Assembly (NCBI RefSeq): GCF_006443685.1
Contig: NZ_VFYP01000009.1
Location: 12,355-76,354 of the forward strand
Reading direction: 5' to 3'
DNA from: Rhizobium glycinendophyticum
GTDB lineage: Bacteria > Pseudomonadota > Alphaproteobacteria > Rhizobiales > Rhizobiaceae
DNA length: 64,000 bases
Positions within the stretch are counted from its first letter, which is position 1. Each line of letters opens with the position of its first letter. Position numbers and translations under genes: made by a program. This document shows positions 37,113 through 45,168 of this stretch, one piece after another. The notes below the pieces were generated by a model, which ran no database searches, was not told where the DNA came from, and saw nothing but the letters and a program-made list of their open reading frames with translations.

Positions 37113-37448
37113 ACAGGCACGGCGCGCGAACGTGCGGACAAGTATCTAAGCGGCGGCTATGGCGGCCTGGTCGGCTTTGACCTGGCAGCCGGTCGTGAGG
37201 CCGGACGTCGCTTCATCGATGCCCTGGAACTGCACCACCACGTCGCCGATATCGACGACGCTCCCAGCCTCGCCATTCACCCGGCCTCGACCGCCCATTC
37301 CCAGTTGACCGCAGAAGATCAACTGAAAACAGGCGTGACCCCGGGCTATATCCGTCTCTCCGGCGGTATCGAGCATATCGACGACATTCTGGCCGACCTG
37401 GAGCGGGGATTGGAAGCCGCTGCGGGCTTGAAGTCAGCGGCTGAGTAA
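37113..37448 (+). pseudogene. C-terminal fragment of a Cys/Met-metabolism PLP enzyme
   Basis: A 111-codon stretch without a start ends at TAA 37446-37448. It reads [20 protein letters not shown], then the hallmark [20 protein letters not shown] and [20 protein letters not shown]. This is the C-terminal domain of O-acetyl/O-succinylhomoserine sulfhydrylase or cystathionine gamma-synthase-like enzymes. The PLP-lysine part is missing; the stop TAG just upstream and the IS66 scrap to the left mark the break. Confidence 0.85.
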
Positions 37449-37785
37449 GGCTGGACTCGACAACAGGTAAGGGTCGGTGCGTTACATCGGCCCCACACAA
37501 ATCTTTCTGAAGCTCCAAGTGACCTGAAAGTTGGGCGATCGGCCGTCCATGCTTTAGCAAGATTGTGTATGAGGTTGGGATGTCTCAATCGGGCGCCGGG
37601 AGCGGACAGTTTGCGACTGTCGGATGGACGCTACAAGCGGACGCATCAATTTCAAACCGAGTGGCCAACGCCCTGAGGCAGGGATTCGCCTTCCGCTGGT
37701 CCAGCACATCGCCTGATGCCGCTATCGCCCTTTTTGCTGAAACTTTTGCCCAATGACCCCATGGATATCGTTTGAACAAACAATA
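37449..37785. other. Intergenic region, no supported gene
   Basis: Lies between the broken PLP enzyme and the end of the amidase gene, which converge. Short frames on either strand lack motifs. No strong terminator hairpin was found for the amidase operon. Confidence 0.45.
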
Positions 37786-38940
37786 TCAAGCAAACCACTT
37801 AGCAAGTCCCGTGTGCAATGATCCGTCAAAGCCGTGTGGCGCAAGGAGCGAAATGCCGGCAGCCTCTCCACTCGGTAACGGCCATGGCATCGTGATCTGT
37901 GGACAACCGGAAAGGCCCGAGATACAGAGCAACTCGATGGAGCGAGCCCGAAAGGAGGCGAAACGCTCTTGCGTATCGTCGCGTCGGGGCGGAACCATTG
38001 GCAGGGTCGGCATCACGAGGACGGTCTCGTGCACTGTCTCCTCGAAGGCCTTGCGGAAGCGGGCGCGTTGCGACACCGCCGCATCGTAGCTTTCGTCCGA
38101 AATTTCCCGTCCGCTGGTCAAGCGCTGCGCGATGTCCGGAGCCAGCGTTTGTCGGGCGTCCTCGAACAGGACCTCGTTGGTCTGCCAGGCTTCCTTCTGC
38201 AATATTGTAGTGAAGCAGCGTGCCAGTTCGGAAAGGCCTGTTACAGGCAATGACGGTCGTGTGAGGATTGGAACCCCAAGTTTTCTGATCACGGCCCAGA
38301 AAGCATCGGCGATATCTTGATCACACAGCGATACGAGGTCATCCACGACGAGGATCGTCAATGGTGCGCGTGTATCGTGAACACCGAGGGACTGCATCAC
38401 GCGCCGCAGAGTAGCCAAATCACGAGTAAAGAGGCCGGGTACATCAAAGCTCGGCGCAAGTGGACGGATGCCGGTCGGATCCAACAGGCCATAGCTCGGG
38501 CGCCAACCGAAAAGTCCGTTTGCCGCGGCGGGTAGCCGAATGGAACCGGACGTGTCGGTCCCGAGGCCAATGTCCGCAAGCCCGGCAGCGACCGCGACCG
38601 CCGACCCGGAAGAGGATCCCCCAGGAATGAGGTCGGGATACAAAGGATTGATCGGCATCCCAAAATGCAGGTTGTTGCCGATCAGGGAATAAGCGAGTTC
38701 GTCGGTATGGGTCTTGCCGGCAAATATCCCACCGAGATCGAGCAAGCGGCGCACGAGTGGCGCCGTCTGTTCCTTGATGCCGGAGGCTGCGAGAAGATAC
38801 GGGTTTCCGGCCCCCGTGGGATAGCCCTCAACGTCGAACAAGTCCTTCACACCAAGCCGCAAGCCTTCCAATGGCCCCGTTCCAGCGTTCGCAACGGGCG
38901 CCTGCGGATAGGGGAGAAATGCATTGGTGCGATGCTGCAT
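37786..38940 (-). CDS. Amidase of the amidase-signature family (AMI1-like)
   Basis: A 384-residue hydrolase that converts amides to acids and ammonia. The Ser-cisSer-Lys triad is visible: Lys in LGVKDLFDVEGYPTGAGNPY near 33, the Gly/Ser-rich GGSSSGSAVAVAAG near 107 and the catalytic serines in GTDTSGSIRLPAA near 130. The Y-P-T-G-x-G-N-P segment resembles plant AMI1-type indole-3-acetamide hydrolases. It is the last gene of an operon with a nitrilase, an amide-type ABC transporter and AmiC/AmiR regulators, so short-chain or aromatic amides are likely substrates. Starts three bases after the livF stop. Confidence 0.9.
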   Translation of the reverse strand: MQHRTNAFLPYPQAPVANAGTGPLEGLRLGVKDLFDVEGYPTGAGNPYLLAASGIKEQTAPLVRRLLDLGGIFAGKTHTDELAYSLIGNNLHFGMPINPLYPDLIPGGSSSGSAVAVAAGLADIGLGTDTSGSIRLPAAANGLFGWRPSYGLLDPTGIRPLAPSFDVPGLFTRDLATLRRVMQSLGVHDTRAPLTILVVDDLVSLCDQDIADAFWAVIRKLGVPILTRPSLPVTGLSELARCFTTILQKEAWQTNEVLFEDARQTLAPDIAQRLTSGREISDESYDAAVSQRARFRKAFEETVHETVLVMPTLPMVPPRRDDTQERFASFRARSIELLCISGLSGCPQITMPWPLPSGEAAGISLLAPHGFDGSLHTGLAKWFA

Positions 38941-38943
38941 GGA

Positions 38944-39651
38944 TCAGATCTTCAAATGCTGGAGCACGCGTTCGCGCGTGCCGGGGCCGTTGTGATCCTG
39001 ATCGTCGATGGCGCCAAGCTTCAGCACAGCCCAACGATCAGCGATTGAGAGCGCGAAATCGAGATTCTGTTCCACCAGAATGATGGTCGTTCCGTTTTCA
39101 TCTCGCTCATGGGCGAGCACCTCGCCAATCTTCGAGACGACCGAGGGCTGCAAACCCTCAGATATCTCGTCGATGAAGAGCAGGCTGGGCTTGAGCATCA
39201 GCGCGCGAGAGAGGATCAGCATCTTCTGTTCACCACCCGACAGCGTTCCGGCCTTTTGCTGCATCCTGTCCCGCAGAAAGGGGAAGTAGGTAAATACACG
39301 CTCAAGCGCCGGCTTGAGCTCCCGGTCGGTTTTGAGCGCCAGTCGCAAGTTGTCACGGATCGAAAGATCCTGAAATAACGGCTGCTCCTGCGGTGCATAA
39401 CCGATCCCGGCTGCGATCAGTTCGGCAGTGCTTCGCCCATTGATCAGCTTGCCGTCGACACTCACCTCGCCGTCGGTTGGTCTAATCAGGCCCAAAATCG
39501 ACTTAAGAAGCGTCGTCTTTCCCATCCCGTTCTTGCCCATGAGGGCGAAGATTTCACCTGCTTGGATCGAGAGCGTGACGCCGTTGACGATGCTCACGGT
39601 TCCGTAGCCGCTGCGCAGGCCCAAGAGTTCGAGTTTGACGATCTCACGCAT
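38944..39651 (-). CDS. Branched-chain-type ABC transporter ATPase (LivF-like)
   Basis: A 235-residue ATPase. I start at the ATG at 39651, giving an 8-base overlap with the fused LivMG gene; the longer frame to 39747 is a shadow. It has Walker A GKNGMGKTTLLKSI near 40, signature LSGGEQKMLILSRAL near 138 and Walker B LLFIDEISEGLQP near 160. The DEISEGL form is typical of LivF and UrtE. It would form a heterodimer with the LivG half of the upstream fusion protein and power amide or urea-type uptake. Confidence 0.9.
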   Translation of the reverse strand: MREIVKLELLGLRSGYGTVSIVNGVTLSIQAGEIFALMGKNGMGKTTLLKSILGLIRPTDGEVSVDGKLINGRSTAELIAAGIGYAPQEQPLFQDLSIRDNLRLALKTDRELKPALERVFTYFPFLRDRMQQKAGTLSGGEQKMLILSRALMLKPSLLFIDEISEGLQPSVVSKIGEVLAHERDENGTTIILVEQNLDFALSIADRWAVLKLGAIDDQDHNGPGTRERVLQHLKI

Positions 39652-41398
39652 GGGCGCCTCCCGAGTAAATGGTACGAACGGTCTCCGACTGCACAACGTC
39701 TTCGACCGTGCCATCGAGAACCAGCTTGCCCTGGTGCAGAACCACAATCCGGCTCGAAATTTCGCGGACGAAGTCGAGGTCGTGTTCGACGAGGATTGCA
39801 GCGAAGCCCAGGTCCGCTGTCAGGCGTTTGAGGACCACACCGATGGTCATGCGTTCTGCCTTGCTGAGGCCGGCCGTCGGTTCATCCAGCAGAATGAGAC
39901 GCGGCTCCAGGGCTACGACCATGGCCAGTTCCAGCGCCTGGCGCTGTCCGTGAGACAGGAGGGACACATGCCGGTCTGCCATGTCGGTCAACCCGGTCAG
40001 ACGCAGGATTTCGATCGCTGCGGGGGGAAGGTCGATTGCATCAGGGCTTTGCGTCAATGCAGGTCTCTCGTGGCGCATTCGCACCATGCGCAGGCATTCG
40101 GCCACAGTCATGCTGTCGAAGACGCTCGCCACCTGAAACTTGCGCCCTACGCCGAGCGCCACGACTTTCTGCGGTGGCAGACCGGCAATATCCCTGCCCC
40201 CAATTTCGACGCGACCTTCGATCGCTTCCGTCCCATCGGAAAGGCAGCGCATGAGCGTCGTTTTGCCTGCCCCATTTGGACCAACCACACTGACAAGCTC
40301 GCCTGGGCGAATTGTAAAGTCGATGCCCTTCAGCACGGAGAGTGCGCCAAAGGATTTGCCAAGCCCCGTCACCGAAACAACGGGGGCACACAAGGCCATC
40401 GCATCCACGCGGGTCGCTGACGGCAGGGCATCAAGACGACGTTTGCGTCCACCTTGTGCGAAACGCGCCGTCACAAGAGAGGCCAGGCCACCCGGCAACA
40501 GGATGATCATTACCACGAACAAGCCCCCGACGACGAGTTGCCACAGGAATGGCAGCTCGCCGGACAAATTGGCGCTCAGATAGTCGATGCCAATGGCGCC
40601 CAGCAGGGGGCCGAAGATCGTGCCGCGACCACCGAGAGCCGTCCAGACGACCAGTTCCGTGCCGAACACGAAACCGCTGTTTTCAGGGGCCACGACACCG
40701 GAGGCATTGGCGAAGAGAAAGCCTGCCAGCCCCGCCACGCCAGCGAGAACAGCCATCAGGGCGATCTTGATCCGGGCCGGGCTGATCCCGAGATAGGCGA
40801 CACGCGTCTCGTTGTCGCGGATGGCAACCAGCAGACGACCGGCATCCGAGCGCACGAACACGAAAGCGACCACGGCAAGCACGAGGAGACAGACCCCCGT
40901 CAGCCGGAAGAAGCCCGGAAGCCCGAGCGGCAGTGTCTGGTAACCGACCATACCACTCGACGAGCCGGTCCATATGCCACCGGAATAGATGAGTTGGGTA
41001 ATGACAATCGGCACCACGAGGGAAATCACGGTCGCATAGAGAGGCGTCGAGCCGTGGTAGAAGGACAACCAACCAACGGCGAGGCCCAGCACGAGCGGAA
41101 CGAGAATAGCAGCCACGAGCGCCAGCACAAAGAGGGAGGGGCTCGCGCCGATATGGGTCAGGACCATGGCGGTAGCATAGGCCCCGACACCGAAGAAGGC
41201 TGCCTGGCCGAATGTCAGGATACCGGTGTAGCCCCAGAGCAGATCGACGGTTACCGCGAGCATCGCGTAGATCATAGACCGTGCAAGCACGTTGAGGCTG
41301 AAGCGATCAAGGACCAGAGGCCCGAAGATGACGAGCAACAATGCGCTAAGTGCGAGGGCTGCCATCAGCGCCAGCCGGATTTTGTGTTTGTCAGGCAC
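39644..41398 (-). CDS. Fused LivM permease-LivG ATPase
   Basis: One 584-residue protein holds two subunits usually made separately. Residues about 10-310 are the LivM-type permease: many hydrophobic helices, the LivM core YAMLAVTVDLLWGYTGILTF near 45-65 and AVLAGVAGLAGFLFANASGV near 225. Residues about 345-584 are a LivG-type ATPase: Walker A GPNGAGKTTLMRCLSDG, signature LLSHGQRQALELAMVV, Walker B LILLDEPTAGLS and switch His in VEHD. I start at the GTG at 41398, which overlaps livH by 8 bases. Fusions of this kind occur in some amide/urea HAAT operons of proteobacteria. Confidence 0.9.
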   Translation of the reverse strand: MPDKHKIRLALMAALALSALLLVIFGPLVLDRFSLNVLARSMIYAMLAVTVDLLWGYTGILTFGQAAFFGVGAYATAMVLTHIGASPSLFVLALVAAILVPLVLGLAVGWLSFYHGSTPLYATVISLVVPIVITQLIYSGGIWTGSSSGMVGYQTLPLGLPGFFRLTGVCLLVLAVVAFVFVRSDAGRLLVAIRDNETRVAYLGISPARIKIALMAVLAGVAGLAGFLFANASGVVAPENSGFVFGTELVVWTALGGRGTIFGPLLGAIGIDYLSANLSGELPFLWQLVVGGLFVVMIILLPGGLASLVTARFAQGGRKRRLDALPSATRVDAMALCAPVVSVTGLGKSFGALSVLKGIDFTIRPGELVSVVGPNGAGKTTLMRCLSDGTEAIEGRVEIGGRDIAGLPPQKVVALGVGRKFQVASVFDSMTVAECLRMVRMRHERPALTQSPDAIDLPPAAIEILRLTGLTDMADRHVSLLSHGQRQALELAMVVALEPRLILLDEPTAGLSKAERMTIGVVLKRLTADLGFAAILVEHDLDFVREISSRIVVLHQGKLVLDGTVEDVVQSETVRTIYSGGAHA

Positions 41399-42224
41399 GG
41401 GCAAATCCCTTCGGACGAATGCGCAGCACGATGGCGCAGAGCAAAGCGACGGTGATTCCGCCAAGGACAGGGCTTAAGAATATGGAGACGAGCACCTGCG
41501 CTGCCCCGAAAAGCAGGCAAGCGGCGGCAAGCGCTCCAAAGGACGTGCCAGCGACCATGACCAGCATGAAGGCACCCGTCAGCCAGGCAACCCCCATGTT
41601 GGGATCAACGCTGGTCAACGGCGCCAAAAGCACGCCCGCCAGTGCTGCGAGCCCCGTCCCGATCATGAAGGTCACCAATCGGATCCTGGTCGTGTCCATG
41701 CCAAGTGCGCGCGCCAAGTTCTCGTTCATGATGACGGCTTGGGCCGAAAGGCCGAGCCGGGTCCCCTCGAGCAGAAAAGCAAAGCCGAGGCCGATCGCAA
41801 GTGCCGCCACAACGGCAAACAGGCGGTAGAGCGAATAGCTCGTGCCGAGGACGTCGAGCGTCCCTGGCAGCAGAGCCGGCGTGAAATGCACGTCGCGTCC
41901 GAACCAGAGAGTGATCAGCTGCCCGACAACGATCCCTAAGCCCCATGTGGCCAGGATGGCATCCAAGGGACGACGGTAGAGTGGGCGGACGATAAAGCGT
42001 TCGGCCAAGGCTCCGAGAACGGCGCCGGACAAAAAGGCCAGGACGGCGCCCAACCAAGGGTTCAAGCCCAATTGATTGGCCACGACCGCGCAGTAAGCTC
42101 CGATCGTCAGCCATGCCCCATGGGCAAAGTTGATGATCTTCAGCACACCGAAAATGGTCAGCAGGCCGGATGCGACGATGAAGAGGATCGCCGCCGTACT
42201 GATGATGTCGAGGAAAAGTGTCAT
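41391..42224 (-). CDS. Branched-chain-type ABC transporter permease (LivH-like)
   Basis: A 277-residue inner-membrane permease. I start at the ATG at 42224 (MTLFLDIISTAAILFIVASG); the ATG at 42233 is possible. The conserved LivH region reads LLTIFGVLKIINFAHGAWLT near 20-40, followed by helices and ALAERFIVRPLY near 85. It pairs with the LivM half of the next gene. The preceding hairpin at 42244 separates it from the binding-protein gene. Confidence 0.9.
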   Translation of the reverse strand: MTLFLDIISTAAILFIVASGLLTIFGVLKIINFAHGAWLTIGAYCAVVANQLGLNPWLGAVLAFLSGAVLGALAERFIVRPLYRRPLDAILATWGLGIVVGQLITLWFGRDVHFTPALLPGTLDVLGTSYSLYRLFAVVAALAIGLGFAFLLEGTRLGLSAQAVIMNENLARALGMDTTRIRLVTFMIGTGLAALAGVLLAPLTSVDPNMGVAWLTGAFMLVMVAGTSFGALAAACLLFGAAQVLVSIFLSPVLGGITVALLCAIVLRIRPKGFARA

Positions 42225-42243
42225 GCATGTCATCCCAGGATCG

Positions 42244-42267
42244 AAGGTGGGGCTTTCGCCCCACCTT
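42244..42267 (-). promoter_or_regulatory. 10-bp stem-loop between binding-protein and LivH genes
   Basis: AAGGTGGGGC and GCCCCACCTT pair perfectly with a four-base loop. No T run follows on the transcribed strand. Its place after the binding-protein gene suggests mRNA stabilisation or partial termination. Confidence 0.65.
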
Positions 42268-42275
42268 GCCAGCAA

Positions 42276-43424
42276 TCAGAGGTTCGGGCACTGCTCGCCG
42301 GGATCAACGTCCTTGTAGCTGTCGACCACCTTGACGCTGCCATCATCCTGAACCTGGCCCAGATACATGGTCAGCGGCGCGTGATGCTGCTTGCTCATGG
42401 AAATGGTGCCGCGCGGACCGGTAAAGGAGACACCCGGCAGCGCTTCCAGCACGGACGCCGTTTCGGTCGAACCGGCTTTTTCGACCGCTGCCTTGTAAAG
42501 ATAGATCGCTTCGTATTGGGGTACTGAAAGGTCATTCGGGGTGCGAAGATCGGAGCCGAACTTCTTTTCCATGGCCGCCAGGAAGGCCTTGTTCTCCGAG
42601 CTGTCGATGCTGGTGACATAGGATGCGGAAAGGAAGATGCCGCTCGCTTCGGCTCCCATGCTCTTTGCAGTGCCTTCGTCAACGGCCAGGTTGCCATAGG
42701 GCAGACTGACGCCGGAGGAGCGAAGCTGCTTGGTCAGCGTCACGTTGGGCGCGCCGCCGGCGGTCGAGGTAATGATGGCATCGGCACCGGAGGCCTTGAG
42801 CTTGGAGATGACGGCCGTCCAGTCACTGCCGTCCATCGGCAGATATTCTTCGCCGACGACCGATGCACCGGATTTCTCGATATAGGCGCGGGCGAATTCC
42901 AGCATGCCCCGACCGAAGGCGTAATCGGAACCGATCAGGAAGAACTTGCTTGCGCCCTGCTTACCAGTGAAATTGTCGACCAGAGGCGGCACCTGCTGTT
43001 CCGGCACCCAAGCGTTGACGTAGAGATTGGGATTGCACGACTTGCCCTCGTAGAATGAGGTGTAGATGTACGGCACATCACCCTTGGTGACGATCGGCAG
43101 GCCGGCGTTGCGTGCGGCGCTGGTTTCCATCGAGATGAGGACGTCCACCTCCTTCTGGAAAACCAGACTATCGAACGCCTTCTGCGCGCCGGCAGCGCCA
43201 GACGCATCGTCGGCGATTTCAAGTTCGAGTGGCCGGCCGAGGACGCCGCCATTGGCATTGATTTCCTCGACTGCCAGTTCGGCGGCCTGAACGACCGAAG
43301 GCGCGACGACGCTGTTGGCACCGGACAGCCCGACCGGGACGCCGATCTTGATCGGATCTGCTGCGTAAGACGCCGTTGCGAAAGCGACGGAGGCGAGAGC
43401 GAGCATCATGGTTCTGCGTATCAT
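42276..43424 (-). CDS. Amide-type ABC transporter periplasmic binding protein
   Basis: A 382-residue protein with a Sec signal (MIRRTMMLALASVAFATASYA) and the LivJ/AmiC-like type-1 fold: IKIGVPVGLSGANSVVAPSV, AELAVEEINANGGVLGRPLE and FFLIGSDYAFGRGMLEFARA. I chose the ATG at 43424 after GGGGAA; the frame is open much further but overlaps the nitrilase gene. It would bind an amide, nitrile product or urea-like compound and deliver it to the LivH/LivMG/LivF complex. Confidence 0.9.
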   Translation of the reverse strand: MIRRTMMLALASVAFATASYAADPIKIGVPVGLSGANSVVAPSVVQAAELAVEEINANGGVLGRPLELEIADDASGAAGAQKAFDSLVFQKEVDVLISMETSAARNAGLPIVTKGDVPYIYTSFYEGKSCNPNLYVNAWVPEQQVPPLVDNFTGKQGASKFFLIGSDYAFGRGMLEFARAYIEKSGASVVGEEYLPMDGSDWTAVISKLKASGADAIITSTAGGAPNVTLTKQLRSSGVSLPYGNLAVDEGTAKSMGAEASGIFLSASYVTSIDSSENKAFLAAMEKKFGSDLRTPNDLSVPQYEAIYLYKAAVEKAGSTETASVLEALPGVSFTGPRGTISMSKQHHAPLTMYLGQVQDDGSVKVVDSYKDVDPGEQCPNL

Positions 43425-43462
43425 TGTGTTCCCCTTTTTCTTTGGTGGTCGTAGTTTCGCAC

Positions 43463-44308
43463 TCAGCGATAGACATCCGTCCGGCGGTCGCCGAGCAGAT
43501 GATTGAAACTGTTGAGGGCGCGGCTGCGCGGCGCACTCGACAGGTCGATTTGGGCAAGCAGGATCTCTTCGCGGTCTGCGCTGGCCGGGCCGACAAGCGG
43601 CCAGCCTTCCGGCCCGACAATCAGGCTCCGCCCGATGAAGGGCTGGCCACGCTCGGTGCCGATACGGTCCGCGCAGACGATGTGAACGCCATTGGAATGG
43701 GCTGCCGCCTTCGTCAGGATGTTCGACATCGTGTCGGTATGGCTTTCCGAGCCGGGCATGGGAACCCAGTTGGTCGGCACGCAGATGAGCTCGGCACCAT
43801 TGAGCGCGAGCTGGCGGAATACTTCCGGGAACCACCCATCGTAGCAGATCGCGATTCCAACCTTGCCGATCCCAACATCGAAGACCGGCAGCCCCAGATT
43901 GCCCGGCGCAAAATAACGGTTCTCCTCGTTCCATAGATGGAGCTTGCGATACTTGCCCAGATAGCCTTCCGGCCCGGTGAGGATCGCGGAATTGTAAAAG
44001 ATGTCGCCATCGCGCTCAGCCAGACCGCACACGATATGAACGACGAGATCACGGGAAAGCGAAGAAAGAAAAGCTGCGCTTGGGCCGCCGGGAACCGCTT
44101 CCGCAAGGGTGGAAAGCTCGGTCGTGTTTTGGAAAACGTAGCCGGTATCGGCCAGTTCCGGAAGGACGACCAGATCGGCGCCTTCGCTCACCGCTCGACG
44201 AACCATCCTATCGATGGCAGCAAGATTGAAAGCTCGATCGCCAATGCGCGGCTCGAACTGGATCGCTGCCACTGTCAATTTTCGTGACGTCAGAACCGGA
44301 TCGGTCAA
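43463..44308 (-). CDS. Nitrilase-superfamily carbon-nitrogen hydrolase
   Basis: A 281-residue enzyme with the Glu-Lys-Cys triad: Glu in VVLPELADTGYVFQ near 46, Lys in YRKLHLWNEENRYF near 118 and Cys in IAICYDGWFPEVFRQLA near 150. I start at the TTG at 44308 because GGAG lies six bases before it, after the leader terminator; the frame is open to a TTG at 44326. Members hydrolyse nitriles, amides or carbamoyl compounds. First structural gene behind the AmiR-type leader, so its expression should depend on antitermination. Confidence 0.87.
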   Translation of the reverse strand: MTDPVLTSRKLTVAAIQFEPRIGDRAFNLAAIDRMVRRAVSEGADLVVLPELADTGYVFQNTTELSTLAEAVPGGPSAAFLSSLSRDLVVHIVCGLAERDGDIFYNSAILTGPEGYLGKYRKLHLWNEENRYFAPGNLGLPVFDVGIGKVGIAICYDGWFPEVFRQLALNGAELICVPTNWVPMPGSESHTDTMSNILTKAAAHSNGVHIVCADRIGTERGQPFIGRSLIVGPEGWPLVGPASADREEILLAQIDLSSAPRSRALNSFNHLLGDRRTDVYR

Positions 44309-44324
44309 GTCATTCTCCAAACGC

Positions 44325-44364
44325 AAAAAACCTCCGGCACGGAACTCAATCCGTGAACCAGAGG
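44325..44364 (-). terminator. Leader terminator (attenuator) before the nitrilase gene
   Basis: On the minus strand CCTCTGG, TT, CACGGA, loop TTGAGT, TCCGTG, CCGGAGG, TTTTTT form a 13-bp stem (one G-U pair, a two-base bulge) followed directly by six T. It lies between the amiR-like gene and the nitrilase start, 16 bases before the chosen start codon. It would stop transcription unless antitermination occurs. Confidence 0.88.
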
Positions 44365-44385
44365 CTGCTTAGCCATGATGTTAAA

Positions 44386-44416
44386 GCGGCAACCTTGCCG
44401 CAGAGCAATCTTGCTC
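44386..44416 (-). promoter_or_regulatory. Putative ANTAR two-hairpin antitermination element
   Basis: Minus-strand GAGC-AAGATT-GCTC, then one T, then GCGGC-AAGGTT-GCCGC. Both hairpins have six-base loops starting with A, the arrangement known for ANTAR-protein RNA targets. The second loop has G at position 4 as in the consensus; the first has A there. An ANTAR gene lies immediately upstream and a terminator 21 bases downstream. Confidence 0.7.
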
Positions 44417-44528
44417 GCCGGCAAAGCTTCCATGGAAGCGAACGCAAGTCAAGACGCAAAATTGAGCAGATTTGGGCGCTGTCCAAACCTTGGGCACAGG
44501 GGCCCTACGGGCCCTAAGCGATACCGGG

Positions 44529-45167
44529 TTAAGTCTCGGTCGTCTTGTGCCCCGTCGAACCCGGCAGAGGCAGACCGAAGCTGCGCATGGTTTCATGTGC
44601 GGCAACGATCGATTCGGCGACCTGGGCCATGGGAACGCGCTTCGCAGTCGCCTGATCACGCAACAACTTGTAGGCGGTATCCTCATCTAGACCGTTCATC
44701 GCGCGCAATGCCGCGACGGCCTTCTCCACGAGCCGGCGTCCCTTCAAAGTCTCCTCGAGTTTCTGCACCTTTGCGACCAAGCGCTTCTCATAGCTGTGAC
44801 GATAGCGAGCCAAGGCAAACTGGGTGAGGATCCCCAGCGGTCGCAATGGTTTGGAAATGACGCCATGAGCGTCCAGCTCTATGATCGCCTGCAATGCCGT
44901 GGGACTTTCATAGGTCAGGATCGCGATGATCGCCGGCTGCTGTGCCTCGCTGATTTGGACCGCGTGCTCGACAGACGTATCCTCTATATGCAGGAACAGG
45001 GTATCGATGTCAGGCGGCAGGCTTGCAGGCAGGGGCCAGATTGCCCGCACCTCGCACCCGAGTCGGCGAAGATGGGAGACCAAAACATCGCCGTCTTCGT
45101 CACGCGGATGCACAACCAAAACGCGAGCTCGCCGTAGATCTTGAATGATCCTGTTGGGGCCTGCCAT
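44529..45167 (-). CDS. amiR: ANTAR-domain transcription antiterminator (AmiR-like)
   Basis: A 212-residue RNA-binding regulator that lets RNA polymerase pass leader terminators. I start at the ATG at 45167, directly after the amiC-like stop. The N-terminal receiver-like domain (about 15-130, RARVLVVHPRDEDGDVLVSH) lacks a normal phospho-acceptor site, as in Pseudomonas AmiR. A coiled-coil (KRLVAKVQKLEETLKGRRLV) leads to the ANTAR helices (AVAALRAMNGLDEDTAYKLL, then RDQATAKRVPMAQVAESIVA). It should be held inactive by the AmiC-like protein and freed by amide. Confidence 0.9.
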   Translation of the reverse strand: MAGPNRIIQDLRRARVLVVHPRDEDGDVLVSHLRRLGCEVRAIWPLPASLPPDIDTLFLHIEDTSVEHAVQISEAQQPAIIAILTYESPTALQAIIELDAHGVISKPLRPLGILTQFALARYRHSYEKRLVAKVQKLEETLKGRRLVEKAVAALRAMNGLDEDTAYKLLRDQATAKRVPMAQVAESIVAAHETMRSFGLPLPGSTGHKTTET

Positions 45168-45168
45168 C

